DNA from: UBA4971 sp029551185
Lineage (GTDB): Bacteria > Bacillota > SHA-98 > UBA4971
Length of the DNA stretch: 64,000 nt
Assembly (NCBI GenBank): GCA_035593725.1
Contig: DAOSZN010000012.1
Location: 5,997-69,996, forward strand
Direction of reading: 5' to 3'
Shown: in pieces, positions 15,727-24,819 of the stretch
Position numbering within the stretch: position 1 is the stretch's first letter
How the letters are laid out: every line of letters starts with the position of its first letter
The notes under the pieces: generated by a model
The model's input: only the letters and a program-made list of their open reading frames with translations
What the model was told of the DNA's origin: nothing
The model's database searches: none
Position numbers and translations under genes: made by a program

Positions 15727-16269
15727 GTGGTTAGAGGCGAAAAGACTGTACTTCGTCCGCTTAATGACGCCGATATCGAAGTCATATGTCAGTGGGAAGC
15801 GGATCAGCATATTGCCACTGCAGCATTTGAACATACCGATAGGCGTCTTTCGGTAAGCGAGGAATACATGTCTCGGGTACATGCCCGCACCACAAGGATG
15901 TTCGCGATAGAAGCGAAAGACGGTGTACTGATCGGAGACATTGGCCTTGTGGAAATCAACTGGCGTAGAGGTGAAGCTGAACTCGTGGTTCGTATAGGGC
16001 ACCCGGAATACCTTGGCAAAGGCTATGGGCATGACGCAGTTTCATCCCTCTTGGGCCATATGTTTTCCACTACAAAGCTGGACCGGGTTTACCTCCGAGT
16101 GCTGGCAGACAACGTACCGGCAGTAAAGTGCTTTGAAAAATGTGGATTCAAGAAGAATTGGGTAATGACAAGGCAAATCACAAGGGAACAACCTCCCAAA
16201 AAGCTGTTTCTGATGGTAATTGAAAGAGACGGTAGAGATAGCGAAATCGGTTCAAACAAGGCATCATAA
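15727..16269 (+). CDS. GNAT family N-acetyltransferase (RimJ/RimL-like)
   Basis: A 180-residue acetyltransferase: LRPLNDADIEVICQWEAD at the N-terminus is typical of RimJ/RimL-type enzymes, and the acetyl-CoA loop is seen as IGHPEYLGKGYGHDAV, followed by LDRVYLRVLADNVPAVKCFEKCGF. The substrate is unknown. GTG 15727 is preceded by AGAGGTG. A strong terminator follows the stop. The 133-base gap upstream holds an eight-G run near 15692 and no other clear signal. Confidence 0.88.
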   Translation: MVRGEKTVLRPLNDADIEVICQWEADQHIATAAFEHTDRRLSVSEEYMSRVHARTTRMFAIEAKDGVLIGDIGLVEINWRRGEAELVVRIGHPEYLGKGYGHDAVSSLLGHMFSTTKLDRVYLRVLADNVPAVKCFEKCGFKKNWVMTRQITREQPPKKLFLMVIERDGRDSEIGSNKAS

Positions 16270-16286
16270 TACATAACAGGAGTTTT

Positions 16287-16340
16287 CAATCAGGTAGAAG
16301 GCTGGTCGTTAGTCTGCCGGTCTCCTACCTGATTGATTTT
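16287..16340 (+). terminator. Terminator after the GNAT gene
   Basis: CAATCAGGTAG (16287-16297) and CTACCTGATTG (16325-16335) form a perfect 11-bp stem with a partly paired inner loop, followed by ATTTTC. The mirror side is preceded by a run rich in A/T (GTTTT), so it might work on both strands. Confidence 0.75.
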
Positions 16341-16481
16341 CATGTATTTCCCTATCGAATGGTGCGCTTTCTGTGTCTTCAGTACCGCCTCGGTGATTGC
16401 GTCCGGAACAACCCCGTTTCTCCTGCTTATTACCATCTCATACCGAACAGAACCTCTTTCCAGAGAACTCCTGAGACAATC
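16290..16481 (-). pseudogene. Possible remnant of an unknown small gene
   Basis: On the minus strand the frame from 16481 to the TGA at 16292-16290 reads like protein: about 64 codons containing SSLERGSVRYEMVISRRN and VVPDAITEAVLKTQKAH. The only ATG in it is at 16436 (48 codons), with no good ribosome binding site. In the same frame upstream there is ATGAGAAGTG and then an in-frame TAG at 16484-16482. The 3' end runs into the terminator hairpin, which argues against an intact gene. I do not recognise the sequence; it may be a decayed gene or chance. Confidence 0.25.
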
Positions 16482-16681
16482 CTATAAGAGAACACTTCTC
16501 ATTCGCCGGGACTATCAGCGCCATACAGGCGTCACCAGTCGAAATGCTTGTCTAGATAGAATGTGATGACCACGATTATTGTATTGTTTTGACAGATTAA
16601 CCGGCCTACACAAACTGCAAAAAAGTCTTCATTCAGAAGAAGGAATTCACAGATAAATATAGAAGAGAATTGTTACCAATG
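16482..16681. other. Gene-poor stretch before the division cluster
   Basis: No credible gene is seen. A TTGACA at 16589-16594 has no matching -10 box at normal spacing. TATAGA at 16658-16663 could be a -10 without a good -35. A mraZ operon promoter must lie hereabouts, but it cannot be fixed by eye. Confidence 0.4.
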
Positions 16682-16706
16682 TGGGACAAAGTGGGGAGAA
16701 GTGGTG
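16682..16706 (+). promoter_or_regulatory. MraZ-type operator repeats
   Basis: TGGGA (16682-16686), TGGGG (16692-16696) and TGGTG (16702-16706) are direct repeats at exactly 10-base steps. MraZ is known to bind tandem TGGGN repeats spaced by five bases upstream of its own gene. The third copy overlaps the start of mraZ, so binding would also block translation initiation signals in DNA. Confidence 0.7.
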
Positions 16707-17207
16707 AATCCAGAGATTCCTATGTTCATCGGAACCTATGAACATACTATCGACGATAAAGGCAGACTGGCTATCCCTGCAAAATTCAGAGATGGGCTTG
16801 GAGACCGCTTTTTTGCCACCAGAGGGTTGGATAAATGCCTATTCATATTCCCAAAGAATGAATGGGAAAGACAGCTTGCTGAATTTGCAAAACTCCCCCT
16901 TACAATGCGGGATGCAAGAGCATATAGCAGATTATTCTTCTCGGGAGCATGTGAATGCGAACTGGATAAGCAAGGCCGAATTAATATTCCCGCCTATCTC
17001 AGAGAATACGCCGGACTTGCCAAAGAAGCGATAGTAATCGGTGTCATGACGAGAGTTGAGATCTGGAGTCAAGAGGTATGGATGGGTTACTCAAGCGAAG
17101 CAGAGGAATCCTATGAAGAGATAGCGGAGAAGCTGTCTCATGGCGGCGAGAGTCGTAAATCAAATAGACAGGCTGATGACGCAGATGAAACCAAATGCCA
17201 AAGATGA
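16704..17207 (+). CDS. mraZ: Division/cell wall cluster regulator MraZ
   Basis: An AbrB-like DNA-binding protein that autoregulates the dcw cluster. It has two SpoVT/AbrB-type halves, seen in MFIGTYEHTIDDKGRLAIPAKFR and again in CECELDKQGRINIPAYLREYAGL. GTG 16704 follows GGGGAG at five bases; GTG 16701 and ATG 16722 are alternatives, and MFIG at 16722 is where many homologues begin. The C-terminal tail is longer and more acidic than usual (about 20 extra residues) because it extends into the start of rsmH. Confidence 0.93.
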   Translation: MNPEIPMFIGTYEHTIDDKGRLAIPAKFRDGLGDRFFATRGLDKCLFIFPKNEWERQLAEFAKLPLTMRDARAYSRLFFSGACECELDKQGRINIPAYLREYAGLAKEAIVIGVMTRVEIWSQEVWMGYSSEAEESYEEIAEKLSHGGESRKSNRQADDADETKCQR

Positions 17208-18099
17208 ATATCATACGCCTGTGATGTCAGACGAGGTAGTCTGGTTAATACATCCTAGGCCGGGCGGAGTCTACATTGACTGTACCCTGGGAAGCGGGGG
17301 ACATGCCCTCGGCTTGTTGGAATTCGCCGGCGCCGGAGCTCAAGTTATAGGGATCGACAGAGACCAAGATGCGATCTCAGCTGCGAAGGAAAGATTGAAC
17401 ATCTTTCGTGATACAGTCACTTTTGTGCACGGAAACTTCAGCGACTTACAGGATATTGTGAAGAACCTTGGGATTTTGAAAGCAGACGGAATCCTGTTCG
17501 ATCTCGGAGTTTCCAGCCACCAATTGGATGAGGCTGAAAGAGGCTTCTCATACATGGAAGACGGACCTCTTGACATGAGAATGGGGCAAGAAGCAGGACC
17601 GTCTGCCAAAGACCTTATAAACACCCTGTCAGCCGAAGAAATCGCATCCATACTTAAGACTTACGGTGAAGAACGCTGGGCAGATCGTATAGCGGAATTC
17701 ATAGTAAAGCGGCGTGATAAGGCGCCGGTGACTACAACCGGTGAACTTGCAGATATTGTTAAAGCTGCTATACCGGCAAAGGCCAGAAGATCCGGCCCTC
17801 ATCCTGCACGTCGCACATTTCAAGCTCTTAGGATTGCAGTAAACCAAGAGCTGGACAATCTACACGCAGGCTTGGATCAAGCCATAAGAATCCTTCGTTC
17901 AGGGGGACGACTTGTGGTTATCTCTTACCACTCCTTGGAAGACCGGATTGTAAAGACGACATTTCTTAAGATGTCCAGCCCGAAGGGTCAAGACAGTCTT
18001 CGAATCTTAACTAAGAAACCCATAGTCCCATGTATGGAGGAGATTATTGCTAATCCCAGGTCCCGGAGCGCAAAGCTTAGAGCAGCAGAAAAGTTCTAA
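17140..18099 (+). CDS. rsmH: 16S rRNA (cytosine-1402-N4)-methyltransferase RsmH
   Basis: An SAM-dependent methyltransferase of 319 residues. HTPVMSDEV, the SAM-binding DCTLGSGGHALG, FDLGVSSHQLDEAERGFSY and the C-terminal ISYHSLEDRIVK are diagnostic. ATG 17140 has GGAG ten bases upstream and overlaps mraZ by 68 bases; ATG 17185 (nine codons before HTPV) would fit the usual N-terminus and is a real alternative. Second gene of the dcw cluster. Confidence 0.95.
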   Translation: MAARVVNQIDRLMTQMKPNAKDEYHTPVMSDEVVWLIHPRPGGVYIDCTLGSGGHALGLLEFAGAGAQVIGIDRDQDAISAAKERLNIFRDTVTFVHGNFSDLQDIVKNLGILKADGILFDLGVSSHQLDEAERGFSYMEDGPLDMRMGQEAGPSAKDLINTLSAEEIASILKTYGEERWADRIAEFIVKRRDKAPVTTTGELADIVKAAIPAKARRSGPHPARRTFQALRIAVNQELDNLHAGLDQAIRILRSGGRLVVISYHSLEDRIVKTTFLKMSSPKGQDSLRILTKKPIVPCMEEIIANPRSRSAKLRAAEKF

Positions 18100-18121
18100 G
18101 CGACTTGGGGAGGGAATACAG

Positions 18122-18664
18122 ATGGTACCAGCGACAGCTAAGCCTTTACCGAAAGCAAAAAAAGGAACTAAGCAAACTCAACGAAAACCCAAAGAGACCT
18201 GCAAAGAGCCGAAAAGAACTGCAGGTCTGGGCAAGCGAATGCTTACAGCAATACTCGTTACCGGACTTCTTATCGGAAGTTTGGCGCTACGAGCTCAAGT
18301 GCTTGATGCAGGTTACGAGTTGCACACTCTTGAGCATCTGCTTGCAGCCACTCAGACGAAATACGATCGACTCAGTTTATCAATAGCCCAGTTAAGCTCA
18401 CTTACAAGGATTGAAAGGGACGCTATGGTATCTCTTGGTATGACAAAACCCGAGAAGACTGAATTCATCATGGTAGCGTCTGTGACTAATCGCCCCCCTT
18501 TGGCTGATGATTCTCACAGAGAAGTCTCTCGGAAACCTTCAGGCCTGGCGACGCAGATCTCAGCTCGAACTGAGGATATCCTCATAGGCCTTATTTCACC
18601 TTTTGTCGCCAGATGGTTCTACGATATTCCCAAGAACGACCATCCAAGAGTCAGGCCTAAATAG
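18122..18664 (+). CDS. ftsL: Cell division protein FtsL-like
   Basis: A 180-residue bitopic membrane protein from ATG 18122 with GGGGAGGG upstream. It has a very basic cytoplasmic N-terminus (PKAKKGTKQTQRKPKE), one transmembrane helix at about 45-60 and a coiled-coil segment (LEHLLAATQTKYDRLSLSIAQL). Sequence similarity is low, as usual for FtsL; the place between rsmH and ftsI and the topology decide the call. FtsL binds DivIB/FtsQ and DivIC and helps activate FtsI-FtsW. Confidence 0.85.
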   Translation: MVPATAKPLPKAKKGTKQTQRKPKETCKEPKRTAGLGKRMLTAILVTGLLIGSLALRAQVLDAGYELHTLEHLLAATQTKYDRLSLSIAQLSSLTRIERDAMVSLGMTKPEKTEFIMVASVTNRPPLADDSHREVSRKPSGLATQISARTEDILIGLISPFVARWFYDIPKNDHPRVRPK

Positions 18665-18687
18665 ACTATTAAGGCAGGGAACAGTCT

Positions 18688-20802
18688 GTGTCTATCCACT
18701 CGAGCATTACCATGAAAAAGAGGGTAGGCTCGCTTTTTCTTATGTGTGCAACAGTCACCCTTTTTCTTATTGGGAGACTCTTCTGGGTGCAAGTTGCGAA
18801 AAATGAGCATTATCGCAAGCTGGCTCTGGATCAACGGCTTTATCCAGTTCCTGTAGACGCCCGCAGGGGAACTATCCGAGACGTCAAAGGCAGGGAACTG
18901 GCGGTAAGTGTCAGCGCTGATGCAGTATATGCAATCCCGGCTGACATAGATGATCCATTGGAAACCGCCAAACAGGTCTCTAGGATCCTAGGGCTTGATG
19001 CAGAAACCGTAAGAAAGAAACTCTCGGAACCCCAAGCCACGGTATGGATAGACCGCAGAGTGGATCCTGAAAAAGCAGCCTCTCTTCGAAAACTCAATCT
19101 CAGAGGGATCGGATTTGCAGAGCGTGGCCAAAGATTCTACCCAAAAGACAAGCTTGCAGCCCATGTCCTGGGCATAGTGGGAATAGATAATCAGGGGCTT
19201 GAGGGGATTGAAGTGCAGTATGACTCCTTCCTGCAAGGAACCAGGGGGCAGGTGAGGTCGGAACGCGATGCAACAGGGAAAGAGATCCCAGGTGGAGTCA
19301 CCGAGTTCATACCACCTGTAGACGGCAATGACCTGTATCTTACCATAGATGAAGTAATTCAGTACATCGTCGAGCGCGAGCTGGATAAAGGAATGGCAGA
19401 ACTCAAGGCAAAGCGAGGAATGATTCTGGCCATGGACCCGAAAACCGGGGCTGTGTTAGCTATGGCTTCAAGGCCTGCTTACAATCCTAACCGGTATTTT
19501 GAGGAATCGGACTCCTTGCGTAGAAACCCAATAGTATCAGACGCGTATGAGCCCGGATCCACCTTCAAAATAGTTACAGCTGCTGCAGCCCTGGAAGAAG
19601 GTGTTGTACGGCCGGATGATACCTTCTTCGACCCAGGATTCATAAAGGTGGGTGATAGGCACTTAAGGTGTTGGCTTGCGGGAGGCCACGGCAGTCAAAC
19701 ATTTACCGAAGCTACTGAAAACTCGTGTAACGTAGTGTTCGCAACTCTAGGCGCCAGGCTGGGGCAGGAACGCTTCTATAAGTATATTCAGGCATTCGGA
19801 TTTGGAAGCCCTCTAGGAATTGACTATCCGGGTGAAGCAACCGGCCTTCTCCAACGTCCGAAGAGCGTCGGTCCCGTAGAGCTGGCCAATATCTCATTTG
19901 GGCAAGGGATTTCCGTAACTCCCATTCAGTTATTGTCTGCGCTTTCGGCAATCGCAAACGGCGGCACTCTAATGCGTCCGCAGCTTGTCTCGAAAATTGT
20001 TGATCCTGAAGGGTTTGTCGTGAAGGAATTCAAAGAAGACCCCATAAGACAGGTTATTAGTAAGGACACGTCAAAAGAGCTTTCTCTGATACTGGAGTCG
20101 GTGGTAGTCAACGGGTCCGGATTCAGAGCCAAGGTACCCGGCTATCGTGTGGCAGGTAAAACAGGAACCGCAGAAAAGCCTGAAAAAGGTGGATATTCAG
20201 ATAAACGAGTCGCTTCTTTCTTGGGATTCGCGCCTGTTGAAGACCCGAAAATAGCAATCATCGTAATCTGGGATGAGCCGGATGTCGGCACAAGCTACGG
20301 CGGAGTTGTGGCAGCTCCCACATTCCAAGCGATACTAAAGGATGTCCTGAGGTATATGGAGATTCCACCAAGCATGCCCCCTGAGGAGAAGGAACAAAGC
20401 CAGGAGAGCCAACAAGTGATTGTGCCGAATCTTATCGGCCGCAATCTTGACGATGCAGCAAGACTCCTCGTAGCCCAGTTCGGCCTTGATGTCTCAACAA
20501 AAGGCCAAGGTGTTAGAGTCGTTCATCAGATACCTGCCCCTCAGGCTAAGGTCACAAGAGGCACTACTGTCATCCTTTACTTGGATCAACCTGAATCCTA
20601 TAATGTAGAGGGTGAAGTCATAGTTCCCAATGTTATAGGCAAGACCATGAAAGATGTTGCAGTTATTCTATCGGACTTAGGCCTTCGCATGGAAGCTGAA
20701 GGCACTGGGGTGGCTAAGAGTTCCCAGCCTCAACATGGAACGTCTGTCAAGCGTGGAGCAGTCGTCCAGGTCAGGTTTGAGCCACTCTCACATGACCGAT
20801 AG
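18688..20802 (+). CDS. ftsI: Penicillin-binding transpeptidase (FtsI/SpoVD type) with two PASTA domains
   Basis: A class B PBP of 704 residues that cross-links septal or spore-cortex peptidoglycan. It has an N-terminal anchor helix, a dimerisation domain (RRGTIRDVKGRELAVS), then a transpeptidase domain with STFK (Ser291), SCN and KTGTAEK, and two C-terminal PASTA repeats (VIVPNLIGRN, VIVPNVIGKT). PASTA tails occur in SpoVD and in some divisome PBP2x/PBP1 proteins, so vegetative and sporulation roles cannot be separated from sequence. GTG 18688 has GGCAGGGA upstream; ATG 18712 is a weaker alternative. Confidence 0.93.
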   Translation: MSIHSSITMKKRVGSLFLMCATVTLFLIGRLFWVQVAKNEHYRKLALDQRLYPVPVDARRGTIRDVKGRELAVSVSADAVYAIPADIDDPLETAKQVSRILGLDAETVRKKLSEPQATVWIDRRVDPEKAASLRKLNLRGIGFAERGQRFYPKDKLAAHVLGIVGIDNQGLEGIEVQYDSFLQGTRGQVRSERDATGKEIPGGVTEFIPPVDGNDLYLTIDEVIQYIVERELDKGMAELKAKRGMILAMDPKTGAVLAMASRPAYNPNRYFEESDSLRRNPIVSDAYEPGSTFKIVTAAAALEEGVVRPDDTFFDPGFIKVGDRHLRCWLAGGHGSQTFTEATENSCNVVFATLGARLGQERFYKYIQAFGFGSPLGIDYPGEATGLLQRPKSVGPVELANISFGQGISVTPIQLLSALSAIANGGTLMRPQLVSKIVDPEGFVVKEFKEDPIRQVISKDTSKELSLILESVVVNGSGFRAKVPGYRVAGKTGTAEKPEKGGYSDKRVASFLGFAPVEDPKIAIIVIWDEPDVGTSYGGVVAAPTFQAILKDVLRYMEIPPSMPPEEKEQSQESQQVIVPNLIGRNLDDAARLLVAQFGLDVSTKGQGVRVVHQIPAPQAKVTRGTTVILYLDQPESYNVEGEVIVPNVIGKTMKDVAVILSDLGLRMEAEGTGVAKSSQPQHGTSVKRGAVVQVRFEPLSHDR

Positions 20803-20913
20803 CATGAGTTGCAGATGATTATCTGATACTTGTCATATTAGGCAATCATAGGCGAAATAATGGTAATAACTATGTCCAACGTTGACGCCAAGAAATGATA
20901 GGTGGGCGTGCAA

Positions 20914-22431
20914 GTGAAAAGACTCAAAAGTCTTATTGTACAATCAGGAGTAAGGCCATATAGCTTGACTGGAAATACTGGCGTGGAGATTCAAGGAATC
21001 ACTTATGATTCCCGCAAAATCGCACCCGGATATTTGTTTGTATGCATACGCGGTGAACACCATGACGGTCATGCCTATATCCCTGAAGCAGCATCAAAAG
21101 GCGCAGCAGCAGTTGTTATAGACAGCGACACGGAGATTCCGGATACACTCAGCGCTGTAAGAGTCAGCGATTCCCGAAAAGCTTTAGGTGATATTGCCAA
21201 AGCTTTCTATGATAACCCATCAGCATCTATGTTTTGTATCGGAGTAACCGGCACCAAAGGCAAGACCACTACAACGCATCTTATTAAGAGCGTACTGGAT
21301 GAAGCAGGAATGTCCTGTGGAGTCATAGGTACTCTCGGCTGCATTTCGCGGAATCTTGTAATTCCTGCAAAACACACTACCCCTGAGTCATCAGACATTC
21401 AGGAATTTCTTGCGAAGATGCGAGCCTCTGAAGAAAAAGCGGTAGCGATAGAGGTTTCATCCCATGCCATCGATCTTCAGAGAATAAGAGGAGTGGACTT
21501 CGATGTAGGAGTGTTCACTAATATCGGCCATGATCACCTGGATTTTCACGGTTCATTCAGCGACTATCTTGCCACAAAGGCGTCTTTCTTTGAAAACCTT
21601 GGGACAATTCCCGATAGCCGGAAGAACGGTGAAGAAGCCAGGATTTCAATTATAAACGTGGATGACCCCAACTCCGGTTTCATCTTGTCGAAGACACATA
21701 CACAAGTCCTGACTTACGGGATTTCTGACGCTTCAGCCTCTATAACCGCCAAAGAGATCAGGTTGTGCGGGAAGACCACTTCTTTCGTAGCCTCTACGCC
21801 GCATGCAAGTTTCCCTGTTTCTCTTAATCTTAAGGGGATCTTTAATGTATATAATGCCCTTGCCGCGATAGCGTGCGGGCTTGCAAAAGGACTGGATCCT
21901 GACACAATAAGCTCAGGGCTTCGATCCCTGAAAGGGGTGCCCGGCAGGTTCGAGGCGGTAGATGAAGGCCAGCCCTTTTCGGTTATAGTTGATTATGCCC
22001 ATACCCCTGACAGCCTGGAAAGCGTCTTGAGGGAGGCCAGGCGCCTTGGATCCGGCTGTCTGACTGTCGTATTTGGTTGCGGGGGAGACAGAGACAGGTC
22101 CAAAAGGCCTGCGATGGGAAAGATCGCAGCAACCTTAGCGGACCGCGTAATAGTTACTACAGACAATCCCAGGACGGAAGAGCCCTATGATATTTGCAAA
22201 GAAATCGAAAAAGGCATCCTTCAAGTGGGAAGGCCACGCCTGGGATATGAAATAATCCTGGATAGGGCCTCTGCCATACAAAGTGCAATTTTCTCGGCGC
22301 AAGAAGGCGATGTTTTGATCATCGCAGGCAAAGGGCATGAAACATATCAAATATTCCGTGATACAACCATCCATTTTGACGACAGAGAAGTAGCAAAGAG
22401 TCTCTTGAGGGAGCGTATGGAGAATGCCTGA
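20914..22431 (+). CDS. murE: UDP-MurNAc-tripeptide synthetase MurE
   Basis: Adds the third amino acid to UDP-MurNAc-Ala-Glu. From GTG 20914 (ATAGGTGGG upstream) it has 505 residues; a GTG at 20902 is also in frame. TYDSRKI, the ATP loop GTKGKTTTTH and the motif DNPRTEEP are present. DNPR is the signature of enzymes adding meso-diaminopimelate rather than lysine, in line with the ddh gene further on. It overlaps murF by eight bases. Confidence 0.95.
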   Translation: MKRLKSLIVQSGVRPYSLTGNTGVEIQGITYDSRKIAPGYLFVCIRGEHHDGHAYIPEAASKGAAAVVIDSDTEIPDTLSAVRVSDSRKALGDIAKAFYDNPSASMFCIGVTGTKGKTTTTHLIKSVLDEAGMSCGVIGTLGCISRNLVIPAKHTTPESSDIQEFLAKMRASEEKAVAIEVSSHAIDLQRIRGVDFDVGVFTNIGHDHLDFHGSFSDYLATKASFFENLGTIPDSRKNGEEARISIINVDDPNSGFILSKTHTQVLTYGISDASASITAKEIRLCGKTTSFVASTPHASFPVSLNLKGIFNVYNALAAIACGLAKGLDPDTISSGLRSLKGVPGRFEAVDEGQPFSVIVDYAHTPDSLESVLREARRLGSGCLTVVFGCGGDRDRSKRPAMGKIAATLADRVIVTTDNPRTEEPYDICKEIEKGILQVGRPRLGYEIILDRASAIQSAIFSAQEGDVLIIAGKGHETYQIFRDTTIHFDDREVAKSLLRERMENA

Positions 22432-23839
22432 ATTCACAGTAGACGAAGTCGTAAACGCAACGTTAGGACATGTCGACATCCGGGGAAAAGACGACATATT
22501 CCTTGGAATTGCCACTGATTCACGGAAAATCAAAGAGAGAGAACTCTTCTTTTCCCTGGTAGGTCCCAACTTTGACGGACACAGTTTCGTCCATGAGGCA
22601 GTGGCAAAAGGCGCCTGCGGAATAGTGATCTCCCGAACAATTGAAACCCGCAATCTTCCTCGCGGGGTATGGGTCATTCGAGTGGACGATACGTTGAAAG
22701 CCTTGCAAAGGCTTGCACACTACAACAGATGCCGCTTCGGAACTTTTGTTATTGCGGTAACAGGGAGCACCGGCAAGACCTCAACAAAGGATATGATCTA
22801 CTCTGTTTTTTCCAGGCGCATGAAAACTGCCAGGACTTATCAGAATTTCAACAATGACATCGGAGTCGCTTTGACTTTGCTTGAACTCGAGAAACACCAC
22901 GAAGCATGTGTCGTCGAACTTGCCATGAGAGCCCCCGGCGAAATCCGGGAACTTTCCAAAATTGCCCAGCCGGATGTGGGGGTTATTACAAACGTCGGAG
23001 AAAGTCATATAGAGCTTTTGGGTTCGTCGGAAAACATCGCAAAGGCCAAAGCGGAACTCATTGAAGTCTTGGGGGAAGACGGTTTAGCTCTAGTAAACGG
23101 TGATTGTCCTTATACCGCTAAAATGAGAGACATGGTACAAGGCCGTGCCGTTCTTTTCGGACTGGAAGCTTCCAATGAAATCAGGGGACTGGAGGTAGTG
23201 AATCTCGGCAAGAACGGGACCGAGTTTACTGTCGAGTATGGAAGGAGATCCTTCACAGTGCATGTTCCTGTCCCGGGTATCCATAATGTCTACAACGCGC
23301 TGGCTGCAGCTGCGGCTGCACTTGTGTCAGGCCTAGATACATACGCTGTTATCGAAGGTCTTGCCAATCTTGAATTGACTTTCCAACGCATGGACATTAT
23401 AGAAACCGCTTCAGGATTCACTCTGATTGATGATACCTATAACGCAAGTCCTTCATCGGTGAACGCAGCCTTACATGTGCTTAAGGATGTCAAAGGCAGA
23501 GAGGGGAGGGGAATCGCCGTCTTAGGAAACATGCTGGAACTGGGCCATATCGCCTATACTGCCCATGAAAACCTAGGTAAAGCCGTCATTGAATGTTCCG
23601 TGGATATTCTCATTACCGTAGGGGATTTAGCCTGTCTTGCGGGACAAGAGGCTGTTCGCCTAGGCAAGAATCCGGATACGGTCTTTATGTTTTGCGAGAA
23701 GAGTCAGGCGATAGATACCTTAAGAAGTCTTGTGCGCCCGGGTGACGTAATCTTGATTAAAGGCTCCAGGTCCATGGAGATGGAGGAGATCTCCAAGGCC
23801 CTCTTGGAAAACACCGGAGGCGAGCCCCATGCCTCATGA
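22424..23839 (+). CDS. murF: UDP-MurNAc-pentapeptide synthetase MurF
   Basis: The 471-residue ligase adds D-Ala-D-Ala to the tripeptide precursor. ATDSRKIKERELFF, the ATP loop TGSTGKTSTKD, QNFNNDIGV and DDTYNASPSS fit MurF. It overlaps both neighbours (murE by eight bases, mraY by eleven), so it is translationally coupled in the cluster. Confidence 0.95.
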   Translation: MPEFTVDEVVNATLGHVDIRGKDDIFLGIATDSRKIKERELFFSLVGPNFDGHSFVHEAVAKGACGIVISRTIETRNLPRGVWVIRVDDTLKALQRLAHYNRCRFGTFVIAVTGSTGKTSTKDMIYSVFSRRMKTARTYQNFNNDIGVALTLLELEKHHEACVVELAMRAPGEIRELSKIAQPDVGVITNVGESHIELLGSSENIAKAKAELIEVLGEDGLALVNGDCPYTAKMRDMVQGRAVLFGLEASNEIRGLEVVNLGKNGTEFTVEYGRRSFTVHVPVPGIHNVYNALAAAAAALVSGLDTYAVIEGLANLELTFQRMDIIETASGFTLIDDTYNASPSSVNAALHVLKDVKGREGRGIAVLGNMLELGHIAYTAHENLGKAVIECSVDILITVGDLACLAGQEAVRLGKNPDTVFMFCEKSQAIDTLRSLVRPGDVILIKGSRSMEMEEISKALLENTGGEPHAS

Positions 23840-24794
23840 GATTTACTCAGCTTTACTGGCTTTCGCAATAGTGCTCACAATCGGCCCTACATCTATCAAG
23901 CTCCTCAGGGCCTTGAAATTCGGACAGTCCATACGGCAAGACGGCCCTTCCACCCACCTCAAAAAGGCCGGCACGCCTACAATGGGAGGAATCATGATCC
24001 TCCTGGGCGCTACCTTGTCTACGCTTCTCTTAGCGCCCAGGACCATTAATGTGGCGTGGGCGCTCTTTATTACTCTGGGATTCGGGGTAATAGGGCTGGC
24101 TGACGATTTCATCATAGTTGCGCTTCGCAGGCCACTCGGGTTGCGGGCAAGGCATAAGCTTATCTTCCAAGCCTTATTGTCAGCTCTCTTAGGGCTTTAT
24201 GTGGCTACAACGCCTGAACTTGGAACAGCGGTGGATATTCCGTTTACCTCTTTCAGACTTGATTTAGGAACAGTCGGGTATTCATTGTTTGCGGTTTTTG
24301 TTATGCTATCCATATCCAATGCAGTGAACCTTACTGACGGCCTGGACGGACTTGCCTCAGGCACAACAGCGCTGGCCGGCATTGCCTACAGTATAGTTGC
24401 CGCCTTTTTGAAAAGACATGACCTTGCTGTTTTCGCTTCAGCACTTGCAGGCGCTTGCGTGGGTTTCTGTTGGTTCAACTGCCACCCCGCAGAGGTAATA
24501 ATGGGAGACACAGGTTCTCTGGCTCTTGGAGCAGCCTTAGGCAGTCTGGCGATTCTCACGAAGACAGAGTTTCTCCTGGTTATCATAGGCGGGGTTTTTG
24601 TCATTGAGGCATTGTCTGTAGTAATCCAGGTCTCCTATTTCAAGCTCACGGGCGGTAGGAGAGTCTTTAAGATGAGCCCTATTCACCATCATTTTGAGCT
24701 GTCAGGATGGAAAGAACCTAAAGTAGTGACTCGATTTTGGATCCTCGGACTCGTTTTCTCAGTGCTTGGGTTCTTAGCTCTTTTCAAATACTAG
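23829..24794 (+). CDS. mraY: Phospho-MurNAc-pentapeptide transferase MraY
   Basis: Integral membrane enzyme making lipid I from UDP-MurNAc-pentapeptide and undecaprenyl phosphate. It has 321 residues with about ten helices. STHLKKAGTPTMGG, FGVIGLADD, NAVNLTDGLDGLA, MGDTGSLALG and SPIHHHFEL are the conserved loops. In most Firmicutes murD follows mraY; here ftsW begins 26 bases later and murD is absent. Confidence 0.96.
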   Translation: MPHEIYSALLAFAIVLTIGPTSIKLLRALKFGQSIRQDGPSTHLKKAGTPTMGGIMILLGATLSTLLLAPRTINVAWALFITLGFGVIGLADDFIIVALRRPLGLRARHKLIFQALLSALLGLYVATTPELGTAVDIPFTSFRLDLGTVGYSLFAVFVMLSISNAVNLTDGLDGLASGTTALAGIAYSIVAAFLKRHDLAVFASALAGACVGFCWFNCHPAEVIMGDTGSLALGAALGSLAILTKTEFLLVIIGGVFVIEALSVVIQVSYFKLTGGRRVFKMSPIHHHFELSGWKEPKVVTRFWILGLVFSVLGFLALFKY

Positions 24795-24819
24795 AGATAT
24801 TCGAGGGAGGGTAGTCTTC

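Noticed and set aside
16333..16566. A 77-codon plus-strand frame after the GNAT terminator
   Set aside because: It starts at a TTG inside the terminator stem, has no ribosome binding site and its translation is not protein-like; the opposite strand looks more coding.
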